64,000 bases of DNA from Microbacterium sp. LCT-H2 (GTDB lineage Bacteria; Actinomycetota; Actinomycetes; Actinomycetales; Microbacteriaceae), in assembly GCF_001866135.1 (NCBI RefSeq), contig NZ_MODW01000002.1, positions 766,479 to 830,478 of the forward strand, in the 5' to 3' direction. Within the stretch, counting starts at the first letter, position 1, and every line of letters begins with the position of its first letter. A program made the position numbers and the translations under genes. Below are positions 46,432-56,033 of the stretch, one piece after another. The notes below the pieces were generated by a model that was not told the DNA's origin, did no database searches, and saw nothing but the letters and a program-made list of their open reading frames with translations.

Positions 46432-46725
46432 TCAGGCAGCGCACTCCTTGCAGATGGGGCCATCGGGTCCCTCGTGGTCGAGCTGCGAGCGGTGCTTCAC
46501 GAGGAAGCAGCTCATGCAGGTGAACTCGTCCTGCTGCGCGGGCAGCACGACGACATCCAGCTCGAGGTCGGAGAGGTCCGCGCCAGGGAGGTCGAAGCTC
46601 GACGGGTTGTCGGAGTCCTCGTCTCCGGTCGTGCCGGACAGCTTGTCCGGCACACGCTCCTTGAGGGCTTCGATCGACTCGGAGTCGTCTTCACTCTTTC
46701 GGGGAGCGTCGTAATCGGTTGCCAT
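46432..46725 (-). CDS. DUF4193 zinc-ribbon protein
   Basis: A 97-residue acidic protein starting MATDYDAPRKSEDD. The middle is Glu/Asp/Leu-rich (about 30-60). The C-terminal zinc ribbon has Cys pairs in FTCMSCF and PICKECAA, with a helix LVKHRSQL between. It is a conserved actinobacterial family (M. tuberculosis Rv2699c in the same position) without known function. GGAG precedes the ATG at 46725; a longer frame upstream to 46905 is not coding. The 199-bp region up to the divergent sepH shows no clear palindrome. Confidence 0.9.
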   Translation of the reverse strand: MATDYDAPRKSEDDSESIEALKERVPDKLSGTTGDEDSDNPSSFDLPGADLSDLELDVVVLPAQQDEFTCMSCFLVKHRSQLDHEGPDGPICKECAA

Positions 46726-46924
46726 GCGGTGAATCTCCACTTTCATGGTGCGAGTGGGCGGGTGCGCCGTCGGGTAATCGGCGGCCATAGTTTGCATGAC
46801 CGGCGGGCGTTTCGCAAATGCCCTCCCATGCGACAGGGCAAACTCACGGCACGCCCGCCGTATTCCCCGTTCGGGCCCCGCCGGCGTGACACCATGAACG
46901 CACACCCATCAGAGGGGCATTCGC

Positions 46925-47971
46925 ATGGAAAACGTCACCATCGTCGGCACAGAGGCAGGAGTGCTCGTCCTCGCTACCGAGGCGGGCGAGCGGTTCGCGC
47001 TGCCCATCGACGCCGTGCTGCAGCGGGAGATCCGCCGCGCGACGCGCCAGGCCGAACCGGCCGCCCAGAAGCTCGCCGCGAGTCCCCGCGACATCCAGGC
47101 ACAGATCCGCGCCGGTCTCACCGCCGCGGAGGTCGCCGACCTCCTCGGGATCAGCGTCGACGACGTCGCCCGGTTCGAGGGCCCCGTCCTCGCCGAGCGC
47201 GAGCACATCATCGGCCAGGCCCTCGCCGTGCCCGTCCTCATCGGCAGCGAGGTCGAGCCGGACGCGCAGCCCACCTTCGGAGCTGCGGTCCGCGCGAAGC
47301 TCGCCGAGGTGGCCGCTTCGTCCGAACGCTGGGCCAGCTGGAAGGAGGAGTCCGGTTGGATCATCAAGCTGGAGTTCTCCGCCAACGACGTCGAGCATGA
47401 CGCCCGCTGGAGCTTCGATCCGCGGCGCAGCGCCCTCTCCCCTCTGAACGCCGATGCCACGCAGCTCTCCCGCCAGGGCTCGCTCCCGGAGGGCCTCATC
47501 CCGCGCCTCAGGGCGGTGGAAGCCGACCGTGCCGCTTCCCCCTACAAGGACGACAGCCGCTTCGACTCCGGTGCCTTCGGTCCTCGTCTGGTCCCGGCTC
47601 CGGTCGCAGAGGCCGACGAGCCGACCCAGCCCGAGCGCTCGGCGCCGGCGGTCCAGGACGCCGCGATCAACCGCGCGCCCGACTCCGCCTCGACGAGTCC
47701 GGAGACCGCCGACCTCCTCGAAGCCCTGCGCCGCCGTCGCGGCCAGCGGGAACCGTCGCCGATCGAGCACGAGATCGAGGAGACTCCGGAAGAGTCCGAC
47801 CCCATCGCCCTGTTCGCCGCCCTGGAGGAGCCCGACGACGAGCCCGAGGCCCCCGAGCCCGCGCCGCGCCAGCCTGCTTCCGGGGACAGCGACGGCAGCG
47901 GGCGTCGACGCCGCCGGAACGCGATGCCATCGTGGGACGAGATCGTCTTCGGAGCGCGCACCGACGAGTGA
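46925..47971 (+). CDS. sepH: Septation protein SepH
   Basis: SepH (formerly DUF3071) stimulates FtsZ assembly in Streptomyces and relatives. The 348-residue protein has the conserved N-terminal domain (about 1-165) with its helix-turn-helix-like segment SPRDIQAQIRAGLTAAEVADLLGIS (about 57-81). A long acidic, Pro/Glu-rich linker follows, and the terminal motif RRRRNAMPSWDEIVFGAR matches SepH. AGAGGGG is 8 nt before the ATG. The gene is divergent from DUF4193 and convergent with the phosphodiesterase gene, with 18 bp between stops. Confidence 0.92.
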   Translation: MENVTIVGTEAGVLVLATEAGERFALPIDAVLQREIRRATRQAEPAAQKLAASPRDIQAQIRAGLTAAEVADLLGISVDDVARFEGPVLAEREHIIGQALAVPVLIGSEVEPDAQPTFGAAVRAKLAEVAASSERWASWKEESGWIIKLEFSANDVEHDARWSFDPRRSALSPLNADATQLSRQGSLPEGLIPRLRAVEADRAASPYKDDSRFDSGAFGPRLVPAPVAEADEPTQPERSAPAVQDAAINRAPDSASTSPETADLLEALRRRRGQREPSPIEHEIEETPEESDPIALFAALEEPDDEPEAPEPAPRQPASGDSDGSGRRRRRNAMPSWDEIVFGARTDE

Positions 47972-47989
47972 TCGGTCCCGGGTCGCGCC

Positions 47990-49111
47990 TCAGGAGGCGA
48001 ACGACCCGAACCGCAGGAAGGGAACCCGCGTCTCATCCGGCGTGAGCGCCCCGTGCTGCCCCACCATGCCGCGATTGCGCTGGTCGTCGGCCGTACCGTC
48101 GTAGAGCGCCCGGACTCCCGTGGCGATGGCCAAGACATCGCCGATGCGCTCCAGGACCTCGTCTCGCACGACCGGACCGAAGAGCCCGGCCTGCACCGCC
48201 TCCGAGCGGGTGACGACATCCGCCGCGCCCTCGAGGTCACGGCGAAGGCGCGTCACAACCAGAGCGGCATCGGCGTGGGGTTCACGGTAGAGGTGCAGCA
48301 TGCGCGGCTCGCCTCCCACGTGACGGATACCCGCGAGATGCGACTCCTCGAGCACGACCTGGCGGTGGAACGGCACATCGACCATCCCGTGATCCGAGGT
48401 CACCACCACGCCGACCCGCGGGGGGACACGGAGCGACAATGCCCCGTCGATCCGCTCCAACGCGGCCACCCACTCAGCGGACGCGACACCGTGCTTGTGG
48501 CCCGCCTTGTCGACCTCGGGAAGGTAGCAGTACACCAGCGAGCCCGGATTCTCCGCAGCCAGCGTGTAGGCGACCTCGACCCGCTCCTCCGGCGTGGCGG
48601 TAGGCACGAAGGTCGCTCCCCGCAAGGTCGCGCGCGTGAAGCCGCTGTGCGCGTAGGTCGCTAGTCCGACGGCGAACGTCTCCCGTCCGACCGACGCCGC
48701 GCGCTCGAACACGGTGGGCGTCCCCTGCCAGGTGAGGGGATCCAGGCCGTCCGTCTCCCACCCGCTGAGCTGGTTCACGAGCACGTCCCGTTCCGGATCC
48801 CTGACCCGGTACCCGACGAGGCCGTGCTCCCCCGGCCAGGCCCCCGTGGTGAGACTGGTCAGCGCCGCCGCCGTCGTCGTCGGGAACACCGTCTGGGCGA
48901 TGTCCTTCTTCGTCATGGAAGCGGTCAGCGACCGGGCATGACCGGCGTGGCCCCGGAGGCTGATCGCCCCGAGACCGTCGATCACCACGAGCACGGCCGA
49001 ATCGGCGCGCGGCAGCGTGGCGGATTCGCCGCGGAGAGCGGCGCACAGGTCGTCCGCCACCCCGACGACGCTCCGGGCGCCGGGCGGCGCGGACGGTAGC
49101 ATGAAGGACAT
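47990..49111 (-). CDS. Alkaline-phosphatase-superfamily nucleotide pyrophosphatase/phosphodiesterase
   Basis: A 373-residue metal-dependent hydrolase. The first metal site is VLVVIDGLGAISLRGH, the nucleophile Thr is in FPTTTAAALTSLTTG, and further ligands are in YLPEVDKAGHKHG and VVVTSDHGMVDVP. QHGALTPDETRVPFL closes the site. There is no signal peptide, so it is cytoplasmic. Substrate is unknown; relatives cleave nucleotide sugars or phosphodiesters. The ATG is seven nt after CAGACT (49124-49119), fitting a leaderless message. It is divergent from parC. Confidence 0.88.
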   Translation of the reverse strand: MSFMLPSAPPGARSVVGVADDLCAALRGESATLPRADSAVLVVIDGLGAISLRGHAGHARSLTASMTKKDIAQTVFPTTTAAALTSLTTGAWPGEHGLVGYRVRDPERDVLVNQLSGWETDGLDPLTWQGTPTVFERAASVGRETFAVGLATYAHSGFTRATLRGATFVPTATPEERVEVAYTLAAENPGSLVYCYLPEVDKAGHKHGVASAEWVAALERIDGALSLRVPPRVGVVVTSDHGMVDVPFHRQVVLEESHLAGIRHVGGEPRMLHLYREPHADAALVVTRLRRDLEGAADVVTRSEAVQAGLFGPVVRDEVLERIGDVLAIATGVRALYDGTADDQRNRGMVGQHGALTPDETRVPFLRFGSFAS

Positions 49112-49155
49112 CCGAGCCAGTCTGACACAGGCTCCCGTACGCCCTCAGGAAGTCC

Positions 49156-51597
49156 ATGCCGAAAACCCCGCCGCCCGAGCCTGTCGAGGAACGCATCCAG
49201 GACATCGATCTCTCCCACGAGATGCAGGGCTCGTTCCTGGAGTACGCCTACTCCGTCATCTACTCGCGCGCACTCCCGGACGCCAGAGACGGCCTCAAGC
49301 CGGTGCAGCGACGGATCCTGTTCCAGATGGCGGAGATGGGGCTGCGTCCTGACCGCGGTCACGTGAAGAGCGCCCGAGTGGTGGGCGAGGTCATGGGAAA
49401 GCTGCACCCCCACGGCGACTCGGCCATCTACGACGCGCTCGTCCGCCTCGCGCAGGAGTGGGCCCTCCGGGTGCCGCTCGTCGACGGCCACGGCAACTTC
49501 GGCTCGTTGGACGATGGCCCGGCCGCCGCCCGGTACACGGAGGCGCGCCTCGCCGCCCCGGCGCTGTCGCTCACCGAGAACCTCGACGAGGACGTCGTCG
49601 ACTTCATCCCGAACTACGACGGCCAGTTCCAGCAGCCTGCCGTCCTGCCTGCCGCCTTCCCGAACCTGCTCGTCAACGGCGCCAGCGGCATCGCCGTGGG
49701 CATGGCGACCAACATGGCGCCGCACAACCTCATCGAGGTCGTCGCCGCGGCCACCCACCTGCTCGAGCACCCGGACGCCACCACCGAGGACCTCATGGAG
49801 TACGTCCCGGGCCCCGACTTCCCCTCGGGCGGGATCCTCATGGGGCTCGACGGCGTGAAGGACGCGTACACGACCGGTCGCGGCGCCCTCAAGGTCCGCG
49901 GACGCACGTCGATCGAGCCGCTGGGGCCCCGCCGCACGGGCATCATCGTCTCGGAGCTGCCGTACATGGTCGGCCCGGAGCGTCTGATCGAGAAGATCCG
50001 CGACGCGGTGCAGGCGAAGAAGCTCCAGGGCATCAGTGACGTCACCGACCTCACCGACCGCAACCACGGTCTCCGCGTCGCCATCGGGATCAAGACCGGA
50101 TTCGACCCGAACGCCGTGCTGGAGCAGCTGTACCGGCTCACGCCGCTCGAGGACTCCTTCAGCATCAACAACGTCGCCCTCGTCGACGGCCAGCCCCGCA
50201 CGCTCGGGCTCAAGGAGATGCTCAGCGTCTACGTCGGCCACCGCATCGAGGTCATCACCCGCCGCAGCCGCTATCGTCTCGCCCGTCGGGAGGAGCGCCT
50301 GCACCTGGTGGAGGGTCTGCTCATCGCGATCCTCGACATCGACGAGGTGATCCAGGTCATCCGATCCTCGGACGACACGGAGCAAGCCCGCACGCGGCTC
50401 CGCTCCGTGTTCGACCTCAGCGAGCCGCAGGCCGAGTACATCCTCGAGCTGCGTCTGCGCCGTCTGACGAAGTTCTCGCGCATCGAGCTCGAGGCGGAGC
50501 GGGACGCCCTCCTCGCGGAGATCGCTTCCCTGCGCGAACTGCTCGCCAGCCCGGCGCTGCTGCGCGCGGCCGTCGCCCAGGAGCTGGACGCCGTGGCCGA
50601 GGCCTACGGCACGCCGCGCCGCACGCTGCTGATGAACGCCGCCCCGCCGAAGCCCCGCGCGACGAAGGGCACGGTGGATCTGCAGATCGCCGACGCGCCG
50701 ACGACGGTGGTCCTCTCGACCACGGGCCGCGCCGTGCGCGTGGACCTCGGCGAAGGCCAGGAGCTCACGGCTCCAGCCCGGCGGAGCAAGCACGACGCCA
50801 TCCTCGCGACGGTCGAGACGACGGTCCGGGGTGAGGTCGGTGCCCTCACGAGCACGGGACGCGTCGTCCGCTTCTCCCCCGTCGACCTGCCCTCCGTGCC
50901 CGGCACCTCCGTGCAGCTCGCCGCAGGGACCCCGCTGCGCGACTACCTTGGGATCACGACCAAGGGCGAGCGCATCCTCGGGTTCGTCCGTTTCGACAGC
51001 GAGACCCCCGTCGCCCTCGGCACCGCCCAGGGCATCGTGAAGCGGATCGTGCCGTCGACCCTGCCCGCGCGGCCCGACCTGGAGGTCATCGGCCTCAAGG
51101 CCGGCGACGCCGTGGTCGGTGCAGCCGACGCGGCGGATGACGCCGACCTCGTGTTCCTCACCACCGACGCGCAGCTGCTGCGGTTCTCGGCTTCGACGGT
51201 ACGCCCCCAGGGGGCACCTGCGGGTGGCATGGCGGGCATCAAGCTCGGCTCCGGCGCCGCGGTCCTCTTCTTCGGCGCCGTCGCCCCGGACACCGAGGCC
51301 GTGGTTGCCACGGTCTCCGGCGCGGAGAGCATCCTGCCCGGAACCGATCCCGGCCGTGCGAAGGTCTCGGCCTTCACGGAGTACCCGTCGAAGGGCCGCG
51401 CGACCGGTGGCGTCCGCGCCCACGCCTTCCTGAAGGGCGAGGACCGCCTCACCGTCGCCTGGGTCGGCCCGAACCCGGCACTGGCCGTCGACCCCACCGG
51501 CGCGGTGCGCAAGCTCCCGGACGTCGGGGCACGACGCGATGCCTCCGGCCAGCCGATCGACGGGGTCATCGGCAGCATCGGCCGCACGCTCGTCTGA
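49156..51597 (+). CDS. parC: DNA topoisomerase IV subunit A
   Basis: Type IIA topoisomerase subunit that cuts and rejoins DNA to decatenate chromosomes. The 813-residue protein has the catalytic Tyr at about 127 in AAARYTEAR. The quinolone-determining loop [10 protein letters not shown] has the sensitive-type Ser89 and Asp93. The C-terminal propeller lacks a recognisable GyrA box, which favours ParC over GyrA. A CAGGAAG ribosome site precedes the ATG. It is convergent with parE, an order seen in several actinobacteria. Confidence 0.93.
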   Translation: MPKTPPPEPVEERIQDIDLSHEMQGSFLEYAYSVIYSRALPDARDGLKPVQRRILFQMAEMGLRPDRGHVKSARVVGEVMGKLHPHGDSAIYDALVRLAQEWALRVPLVDGHGNFGSLDDGPAAARYTEARLAAPALSLTENLDEDVVDFIPNYDGQFQQPAVLPAAFPNLLVNGASGIAVGMATNMAPHNLIEVVAAATHLLEHPDATTEDLMEYVPGPDFPSGGILMGLDGVKDAYTTGRGALKVRGRTSIEPLGPRRTGIIVSELPYMVGPERLIEKIRDAVQAKKLQGISDVTDLTDRNHGLRVAIGIKTGFDPNAVLEQLYRLTPLEDSFSINNVALVDGQPRTLGLKEMLSVYVGHRIEVITRRSRYRLARREERLHLVEGLLIAILDIDEVIQVIRSSDDTEQARTRLRSVFDLSEPQAEYILELRLRRLTKFSRIELEAERDALLAEIASLRELLASPALLRAAVAQELDAVAEAYGTPRRTLLMNAAPPKPRATKGTVDLQIADAPTTVVLSTTGRAVRVDLGEGQELTAPARRSKHDAILATVETTVRGEVGALTSTGRVVRFSPVDLPSVPGTSVQLAAGTPLRDYLGITTKGERILGFVRFDSETPVALGTAQGIVKRIVPSTLPARPDLEVIGLKAGDAVVGAADAADDADLVFLTTDAQLLRFSASTVRPQGAPAGGMAGIKLGSGAAVLFFGAVAPDTEAVVATVSGAESILPGTDPGRAKVSAFTEYPSKGRATGGVRAHAFLKGEDRLTVAWVGPNPALAVDPTGAVRKLPDVGARRDASGQPIDGVIGSIGRTLV

Positions 51598-51610
51598 TCC
51601 GTTCCACGAA

Positions 51611-51641
51611 GAAGGGGACCCGGCCTCGCCGGATCCCCTTC
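51611..51641. terminator. Bidirectional terminator between parC and parE
   Basis: GAAGGGGACCCGGC and GCCGGATCCCCTTC form a 14-bp stem with one mismatch and a CTC loop. A TTTT run follows 9 nt later on the parC side (51651-51654). Confidence 0.85.
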
Positions 51642-51657
51642 GTCGTTGCGTTTTCCG

Positions 51658-53769
51658 TCAGGCGTCGATGGACTCGCGGGAGAGCTGGTCAGCGGAGTCG
51701 ATGATGAACTCCCGCCGAGGGGCGACCTCGTTGCCCATGAGCAGTTCGAAGACCCGGCCCGCCGCCTCGGCGTCCTCCATCCGCACACGGCGGAGCAGCC
51801 GGCCGGAGCGGTCCATTGTCGTGTTCGCGAGCTGCTCGGCGTCCATCTCGCCGAGGCCCTTGTAGCGCTGGATCGGCTCATGCCAGCGCTTGCCGGCCTT
51901 GCGGAGCTTGGCGAGCAGCGCGTGCAACTCCTGCTCGCTGTACGTGTAGATGGTCTCGTTCGGCTTGGATCCCGGGTTGATGACGATGATCCGGTGCAGC
52001 GGCGGCACAGCCGCGAAGACCCGCCCGTGCTCGATGAGCGGTCGCATGTAGCGGAAGAACAGCGTGAGCAGGAGGGTGCGGATGTGCGCACCGTCGACGT
52101 CGGCGTCGCTCATGAGGATGATCTTCCCGTAGCGCGCGGCGTCGATGTCGAAGGTCCGACCGGAGCCGGCCCCGATCACCTGGATGATGGACGCGCATTC
52201 GGCGTTGGACAGCATGTCGCCGACCGATGCCTTCTGCACGTTGAGGATCTTCCCGCGGATCGGCAGCAGCGCCTGGAACTCGCTGTTGCGCGCGTTCTTC
52301 GCCGTGCCGAGGGCCGAGTCGCCCTCGACGATGAAGAGCTCGCTGCGCTCCACGTCGTTCGTCCGGCAGTCGACGAGCTTGGTCGGCAGGGTCGAGGACT
52401 CGAGCGCGTTCTTCCGGCGCTGCGTCTCCTTGTGCGCCCGTGCCGACACGCGGGCCTTCATCTCGGAGACGATCTTGTCGAGCAGCTGCGTGGCCTGGCT
52501 TTTGTCGTCGCGCTTGGTCGAGGTGAAACGCTGCTGGAGGTCCTTCCGCATCACCTGGGCCACGATCTGGCGCACGGCGGGCGTGCCGAGCACCTCCTTC
52601 GTCTGACCCTCGAACTGCGGCTCCGGAACGTTGACCGTGAGGACCGCAGTGAGGCCGGCGAGGACGTCGTCCTTCTCGAGCTTGTCGTTGCCGACCTTGA
52701 GTCGGCGGGCGTTCTGCTCGACCTGGCTGCGGAGCACCTTCAACAGCTCCTGCTCGAAGCCCTGCTGATGCGTGCCGCCCTTCGGCGTGGAGATGATGTT
52801 CACGAAGGAGCGGATGCGGGTGTCGTAGCCGGTGCCCCAGCGCAGGGCGATGTCGACGGCGCAGACGCGCTCGACCTCGGTCGCCACCATGTGCCCGTCG
52901 GGCTGCAGGACCGGGACGGTCTCGGTGAACGTGCCCTCCCCCTGGATACGCCAGGTATCGGTCACCGGCGGGTCGACCGCGAGGTAGTCCACGAACTCGG
53001 AGATGCCGCCCTCGTAGAGGTACGAGGTCTCCACGGGGCCGGTCGGCGCCCCGTCCTCCCCCACCCCGGCGCTCGCGGTGCGCTCGTCGCGCACTACGAT
53101 CTCGAGCCCGGGGACGAGGAAGGCCGTCTGACGCGCTCGCGTCTCGAGCTCGGCGAGCTGGAACGCGGCATCCTTGGTGAAGATCTGACGATCCGCCCAG
53201 TAGCGCACGCGGGTGCCGGTGACCCCGCGCGGCGCCTTGCCGATGACGCGCAGCTCGCTGTTCTCCTCGAACGGGGTGAAGGGCGCGTCGGGTCGCTTCT
53301 CCCCGGAGTCCTGGAAGATGCCGGGCTCGCCACGATGGAACGACATCGCGTAGGTCTTGCCGCCGCGGTCGACCTCGACGTCGAGGCGCTCGGACAGCGC
53401 GTTCACCACGGAAGCGCCGACGCCGTGGAGACCGCCGGACGCCGCATAGGAGCCGCCGCCGAACTTTCCTCCCGCGTGCAGCTTCGTGTAGACGACCTCG
53501 ACACCGGTCAGACCGGTCCGGGGCTCGACGTCGACGGGGATGCCGCGACCACGGTCGTGCACCTCGACGCTGCCGTCGTCGTGGAGGATGACGTCGATCC
53601 GGGAGCCGTTGCCGGCGACCGCCTCGTCGACGGAGTTGTCGATGATCTCCCAGAGGCAGTGCATGAGCCCGGGCGAACCGTTCGAGCCGATGTACATGCC
53701 GGGGCGCTTGCGGACCGCTTCGAGTCCTTCGAGCACCTGGAGATGATGGGCGGAGTACTCGGCATTCAC
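51658..53769 (-). CDS. parE: DNA topoisomerase IV subunit B
   Basis: ATPase subunit of topoisomerase IV, 703 residues from the GTG at 53769. The GHKL ATPase shows EIIDNSVDEAVAG, HDRGRGIPVD and GGLHGVGASVVNALS. The Toprim domain shows EGDSALGTAKNARN and SDADVDGAHIRT, and PLHRI...YKGLGEMDAEQLANTTMD is near the end. The GTG lies eight nt after TAGACT (53783-53778), so it is probably leaderless; an in-frame ATG at 53832 would add a non-conserved tail. The 181 bp up to the divergent DUF7455 gene hold its promoter. Confidence 0.92.
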   Translation of the reverse strand: MNAEYSAHHLQVLEGLEAVRKRPGMYIGSNGSPGLMHCLWEIIDNSVDEAVAGNGSRIDVILHDDGSVEVHDRGRGIPVDVEPRTGLTGVEVVYTKLHAGGKFGGGSYAASGGLHGVGASVVNALSERLDVEVDRGGKTYAMSFHRGEPGIFQDSGEKRPDAPFTPFEENSELRVIGKAPRGVTGTRVRYWADRQIFTKDAAFQLAELETRARQTAFLVPGLEIVVRDERTASAGVGEDGAPTGPVETSYLYEGGISEFVDYLAVDPPVTDTWRIQGEGTFTETVPVLQPDGHMVATEVERVCAVDIALRWGTGYDTRIRSFVNIISTPKGGTHQQGFEQELLKVLRSQVEQNARRLKVGNDKLEKDDVLAGLTAVLTVNVPEPQFEGQTKEVLGTPAVRQIVAQVMRKDLQQRFTSTKRDDKSQATQLLDKIVSEMKARVSARAHKETQRRKNALESSTLPTKLVDCRTNDVERSELFIVEGDSALGTAKNARNSEFQALLPIRGKILNVQKASVGDMLSNAECASIIQVIGAGSGRTFDIDAARYGKIILMSDADVDGAHIRTLLLTLFFRYMRPLIEHGRVFAAVPPLHRIIVINPGSKPNETIYTYSEQELHALLAKLRKAGKRWHEPIQRYKGLGEMDAEQLANTTMDRSGRLLRRVRMEDAEAAGRVFELLMGNEVAPRREFIIDSADQLSRESIDA

Positions 53770-53950
53770 AATCTCCGAGTCTATTCGCGAGAGGGAGCCG
53801 CCCCTCGCAGACACTCCCCGGGGCGCCGCCATCGCGGGTGCGCGCGTACGCGCTGAGCGAAACACGCCGTCGACCGGGCATGCCCCCAGGTGCAGCGTGG
53901 TTGTATTGAGCACGACCAACAAGGACGCCGACACCCGAGGAGGCCCCGAG

Positions 53951-54169
53951 ATGAATGCAACGACCGAACGTGAGACCTCCGCTGTCGAGTACCGCCTGAC
54001 CGCGATGGACCGCTGCGACTCGTGTGGAGCGCAGGCCTACATCGCCGCCGAGGTCAACGGTTCCGAGCTGCTCTTCTGCGCCCACCACGGCCGCAAGTAC
54101 GAAGAGAAGCTGCGCAGCGTGGCCACGAGCTGGCACGACGAGACCGCTCGTCTCATCGAGACGGTCTGA
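53951..54169 (+). CDS. DUF7455 small zinc-binding protein
   Basis: A 72-residue protein with a probable zinc site formed by CDSCGAQ (about 29-35) and CAHHGRKY (about 49-56), followed by a short helix. AGGAGG before the ATG at 53951 is a strong ribosome site; the frame extends upstream to 53897 but without conservation. It is an actinobacterial family commonly found beside parE. Function is unknown; the size and ribbon suggest an accessory of transcription or DNA metabolism. It converges on the racemase genes with only a 5-bp CCGGC/GCCGG hairpin between. Confidence 0.85.
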   Translation: MNATTERETSAVEYRLTAMDRCDSCGAQAYIAAEVNGSELLFCAHHGRKYEEKLRSVATSWHDETARLIETV

Positions 54170-54195
54170 TCAGCGCCTGACCCGGCCGAGCCGGT

Positions 54196-55248
54196 TCAGT
54201 CCACGACCCTCCGCCGAATCCGCGGACCGAGGCGGGTGAGGATCTCCTCGCCCACCGTATCGATCCGCTCGGCGAGGGTCGTTGCTGTCTCCTCCCCCTG
54301 TGCTCCGGGGCCGAAGAGCGTCACCTCGTCGCCGACCGCCATCTCCGGCCAGCCTTCGACCGTCATCGTGGCGACATCGATGGTCGAGACCGCACGAGAG
54401 CCGGCGGGGGTGCCTACCGTCATCCCGGTCAGCGTGGAGGGGACGCCGTCCAGACTCCCGACGGCGACGATCGCGCTCTCGCCCTCCACCCGCACGACCG
54501 GCGCGACGAGACGCGCCGCAGGACGAACCCCGTCGAGCTCCGGACCGTCGGCCGAGCGGATGCCGTAGCAGAACGCGCCGATCCGCGACACGGTCCCGCG
54601 CAGCTCAGGTCGCCACCAGGACGCCGCCGAGGCCGTGAGGTGCAGGGACGCCGGCCGCGGCCCGGAGAGACCGACGACTCGGACGGCCTCGAGGAACAAG
54701 GCCTGCGCCGCGTCGTCCTCGGCGTCGCTCGCCTCGGCGATATGGCTCCAGACCCCGACGAGGGCGAGTGCGCCGGATCGCTCGGCGTCTCGGGCTTCGG
54801 CGACCGCGGCCGCCCAATCCTCCGGCCGCACGCCGTTGCGGTGCAGCCCGGTGTCGATCTTGAGGTGTACCCGGGCGCGCGCACCGAGGATCTCCGCCCG
54901 GGCGATGATCCGTCGGAGGTACTCGACCGTGCCGACGCCGAGCTCGATGTCCTGCAGGAGCGCCTCATCGATCTCCTCATCGGTCGAGGTCGCCCAGGCG
55001 AACACCGTGACCTCTCCGCCCGCGATACGCCGGACCTCGACGCCTCCGCGCACGTCGTAGCTGCCGAAAGAGGTCACTCCGGCCTCGAGGGCCGTCTCGA
55101 CCGCCCAGCGGAGCCCGTGGCCGTAGGCGTCGTCCTTGAGGACCAGCATCAGCGCGGAGTCGCCCAGGCGGTCTCGGACCGCCGCGATGTTGCTGCGGAA
55201 CACGGCGCTGTCCAGACGCAGTTCGGGGCGCATCGGGCCACCCATCAT
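54196..55248 (-). CDS. Alanine-racemase-family subunit A: PLP barrel intact, C-terminal Tyr lost
   Basis: A 350-residue fold-type III PLP protein. The barrel is complete: Schiff-base Lys38 in VLKDDAYGHG, Lys130 and Arg137 in HLKIDTGLHRNGV, His169 in WSHIAEASD, Ser207 in LTASAAS, and Arg222 in VSRIGAFCYGI. The C-terminal domain is shortened by about 25 residues. Where classical enzymes have GYADG (catalytic Tyr) this one has GSLDG (Ser265), and the CMDQ motif is replaced by DVAT. The VSYG loop is absent. On its own it should not complete a normal active site. The ATG at 55248 overlaps subunit B by 4 nt (ATGA); 55245 and 55233 are alternative starts. Confidence 0.88.
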   Translation of the reverse strand: MMGGPMRPELRLDSAVFRSNIAAVRDRLGDSALMLVLKDDAYGHGLRWAVETALEAGVTSFGSYDVRGGVEVRRIAGGEVTVFAWATSTDEEIDEALLQDIELGVGTVEYLRRIIARAEILGARARVHLKIDTGLHRNGVRPEDWAAAVAEARDAERSGALALVGVWSHIAEASDAEDDAAQALFLEAVRVVGLSGPRPASLHLTASAASWWRPELRGTVSRIGAFCYGIRSADGPELDGVRPAARLVAPVVRVEGESAIVAVGSLDGVPSTLTGMTVGTPAGSRAVSTIDVATMTVEGWPEMAVGDEVTLFGPGAQGEETATTLAERIDTVGEEILTRLGPRIRRRVVD

Positions 55249-55949
55249 GCCTCCCATCCGCGCACGGCGTGCGCTCCGGGGACCGCGACGAGCTCCGCCG
55301 GGGTCATCCCGGTGAGCGTCGCCCAGCGTGCGATGGCGCCGGACGCGGGGCCGGCACCACCGAAGAAGGTGACCGCGTCGCCGACGTCCGCCGCGGTGTC
55401 CTGGAGATCGATGACGCAGACGTCCATCGCGACACGCCCGACGATGGGGTGCAGCGCGCCGTCGATCTCCACGTCGACCTGATTGCCGAGGCTTCGGACG
55501 ACGCCCTGGGCGTAGCCGCCCGTCACCAGCGCGACGACGGTGTCCTCCGCCGCACGGAACGTGTAGCCGTAGGAGACGGCCTCCCCGGCCCGCAGACGCT
55601 TGGTGGACATGACGCGGCCGACGAGACGCATGACCGGAGCCGTCGCCGGGAGCCCCTCCGCGGACGGCAGCCCATAGAGGAGAAAGGGATCGAGGTCTGG
55701 CTCTCCGGTGGTGGTCGCGGTGATGCCTTCGAGACGGAGCGCCTCGACCTCTCCGGGAGAGTCCACGAGCACCTCTTCCGCCCCCGCGGCGGTAACCACC
55801 TGAGCGACGGCGAGCAGCCCATGTCCCCACGCATCGCGCCGGAGGTCGGCCCGGCGGCCGCCCGCCCGGATCGCCGCGGACGCGCCGGCCGCGAGGGCCG
55901 AGCGCGAGATCATCGCCTGCGGAAGCGCACTCGAACTCGTGTCACACAC
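55245..55949 (-). CDS. Alanine-racemase-family subunit B: C-terminal domain intact, barrel mostly deleted
   Basis: A 234-residue relative of alanine racemase lacking most of the barrel. Residues 14-84 match barrel strand 1 to strand 2, but the Lys position is Arg37 in LRRDAWGHG. Then about 145 barrel residues are missing up to FLLYGL. From about 104 the C-terminal domain is complete: AGEAVSYGYTF, catalytic Tyr146 in GGYAQG, and Met175-Asp176 in GRVAMDV. These are exactly the parts lost in subunit A. The GTG lies seven nt after TAGGCT (55962-55957). I infer that it donates Tyr146 to the PLP site of subunit A in a heterodimer. Confidence 0.85.
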   Translation of the reverse strand: MCDTSSSALPQAMISRSALAAGASAAIRAGGRRADLRRDAWGHGLLAVAQVVTAAGAEEVLVDSPGEVEALRLEGITATTTGEPDLDPFLLYGLPSAEGLPATAPVMRLVGRVMSTKRLRAGEAVSYGYTFRAAEDTVVALVTGGYAQGVVRSLGNQVDVEIDGALHPIVGRVAMDVCVIDLQDTAADVGDAVTFFGGAGPASGAIARWATLTGMTPAELVAVPGAHAVRGWEA

Positions 55950-56033
55950 GTCTTCCAGCCTAGCTTCCGTGCTCCCAGGAGCCTGGGGGCTCCCCGCGTA
56001 GACTGGGACGTCGATCCCTAGACCCGGAGCTTC

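Noticed and set aside
49156..51597. parC as gyrA
   Set aside because: No GyrA-box is visible in the C-terminal propeller, and the partner at the locus is a ParE-type B subunit in convergent orientation.
54182..54194. CCGGC-CGA-GCCGG hairpin between DUF7455 and the racemase genes as a terminator
   Set aside because: The stem is only 5 bp and such stems are common by chance in this base composition.
54196..55949. The racemase pair as one frameshifted or broken alr gene
   Set aside because: Both proteins contain barrel strand 1 (DAYGHG and DAWGHG) and both contain a C-terminal domain, so they are two diverged copies, not two pieces of one gene. Both frames are long and uninterrupted, with the same codon bias.
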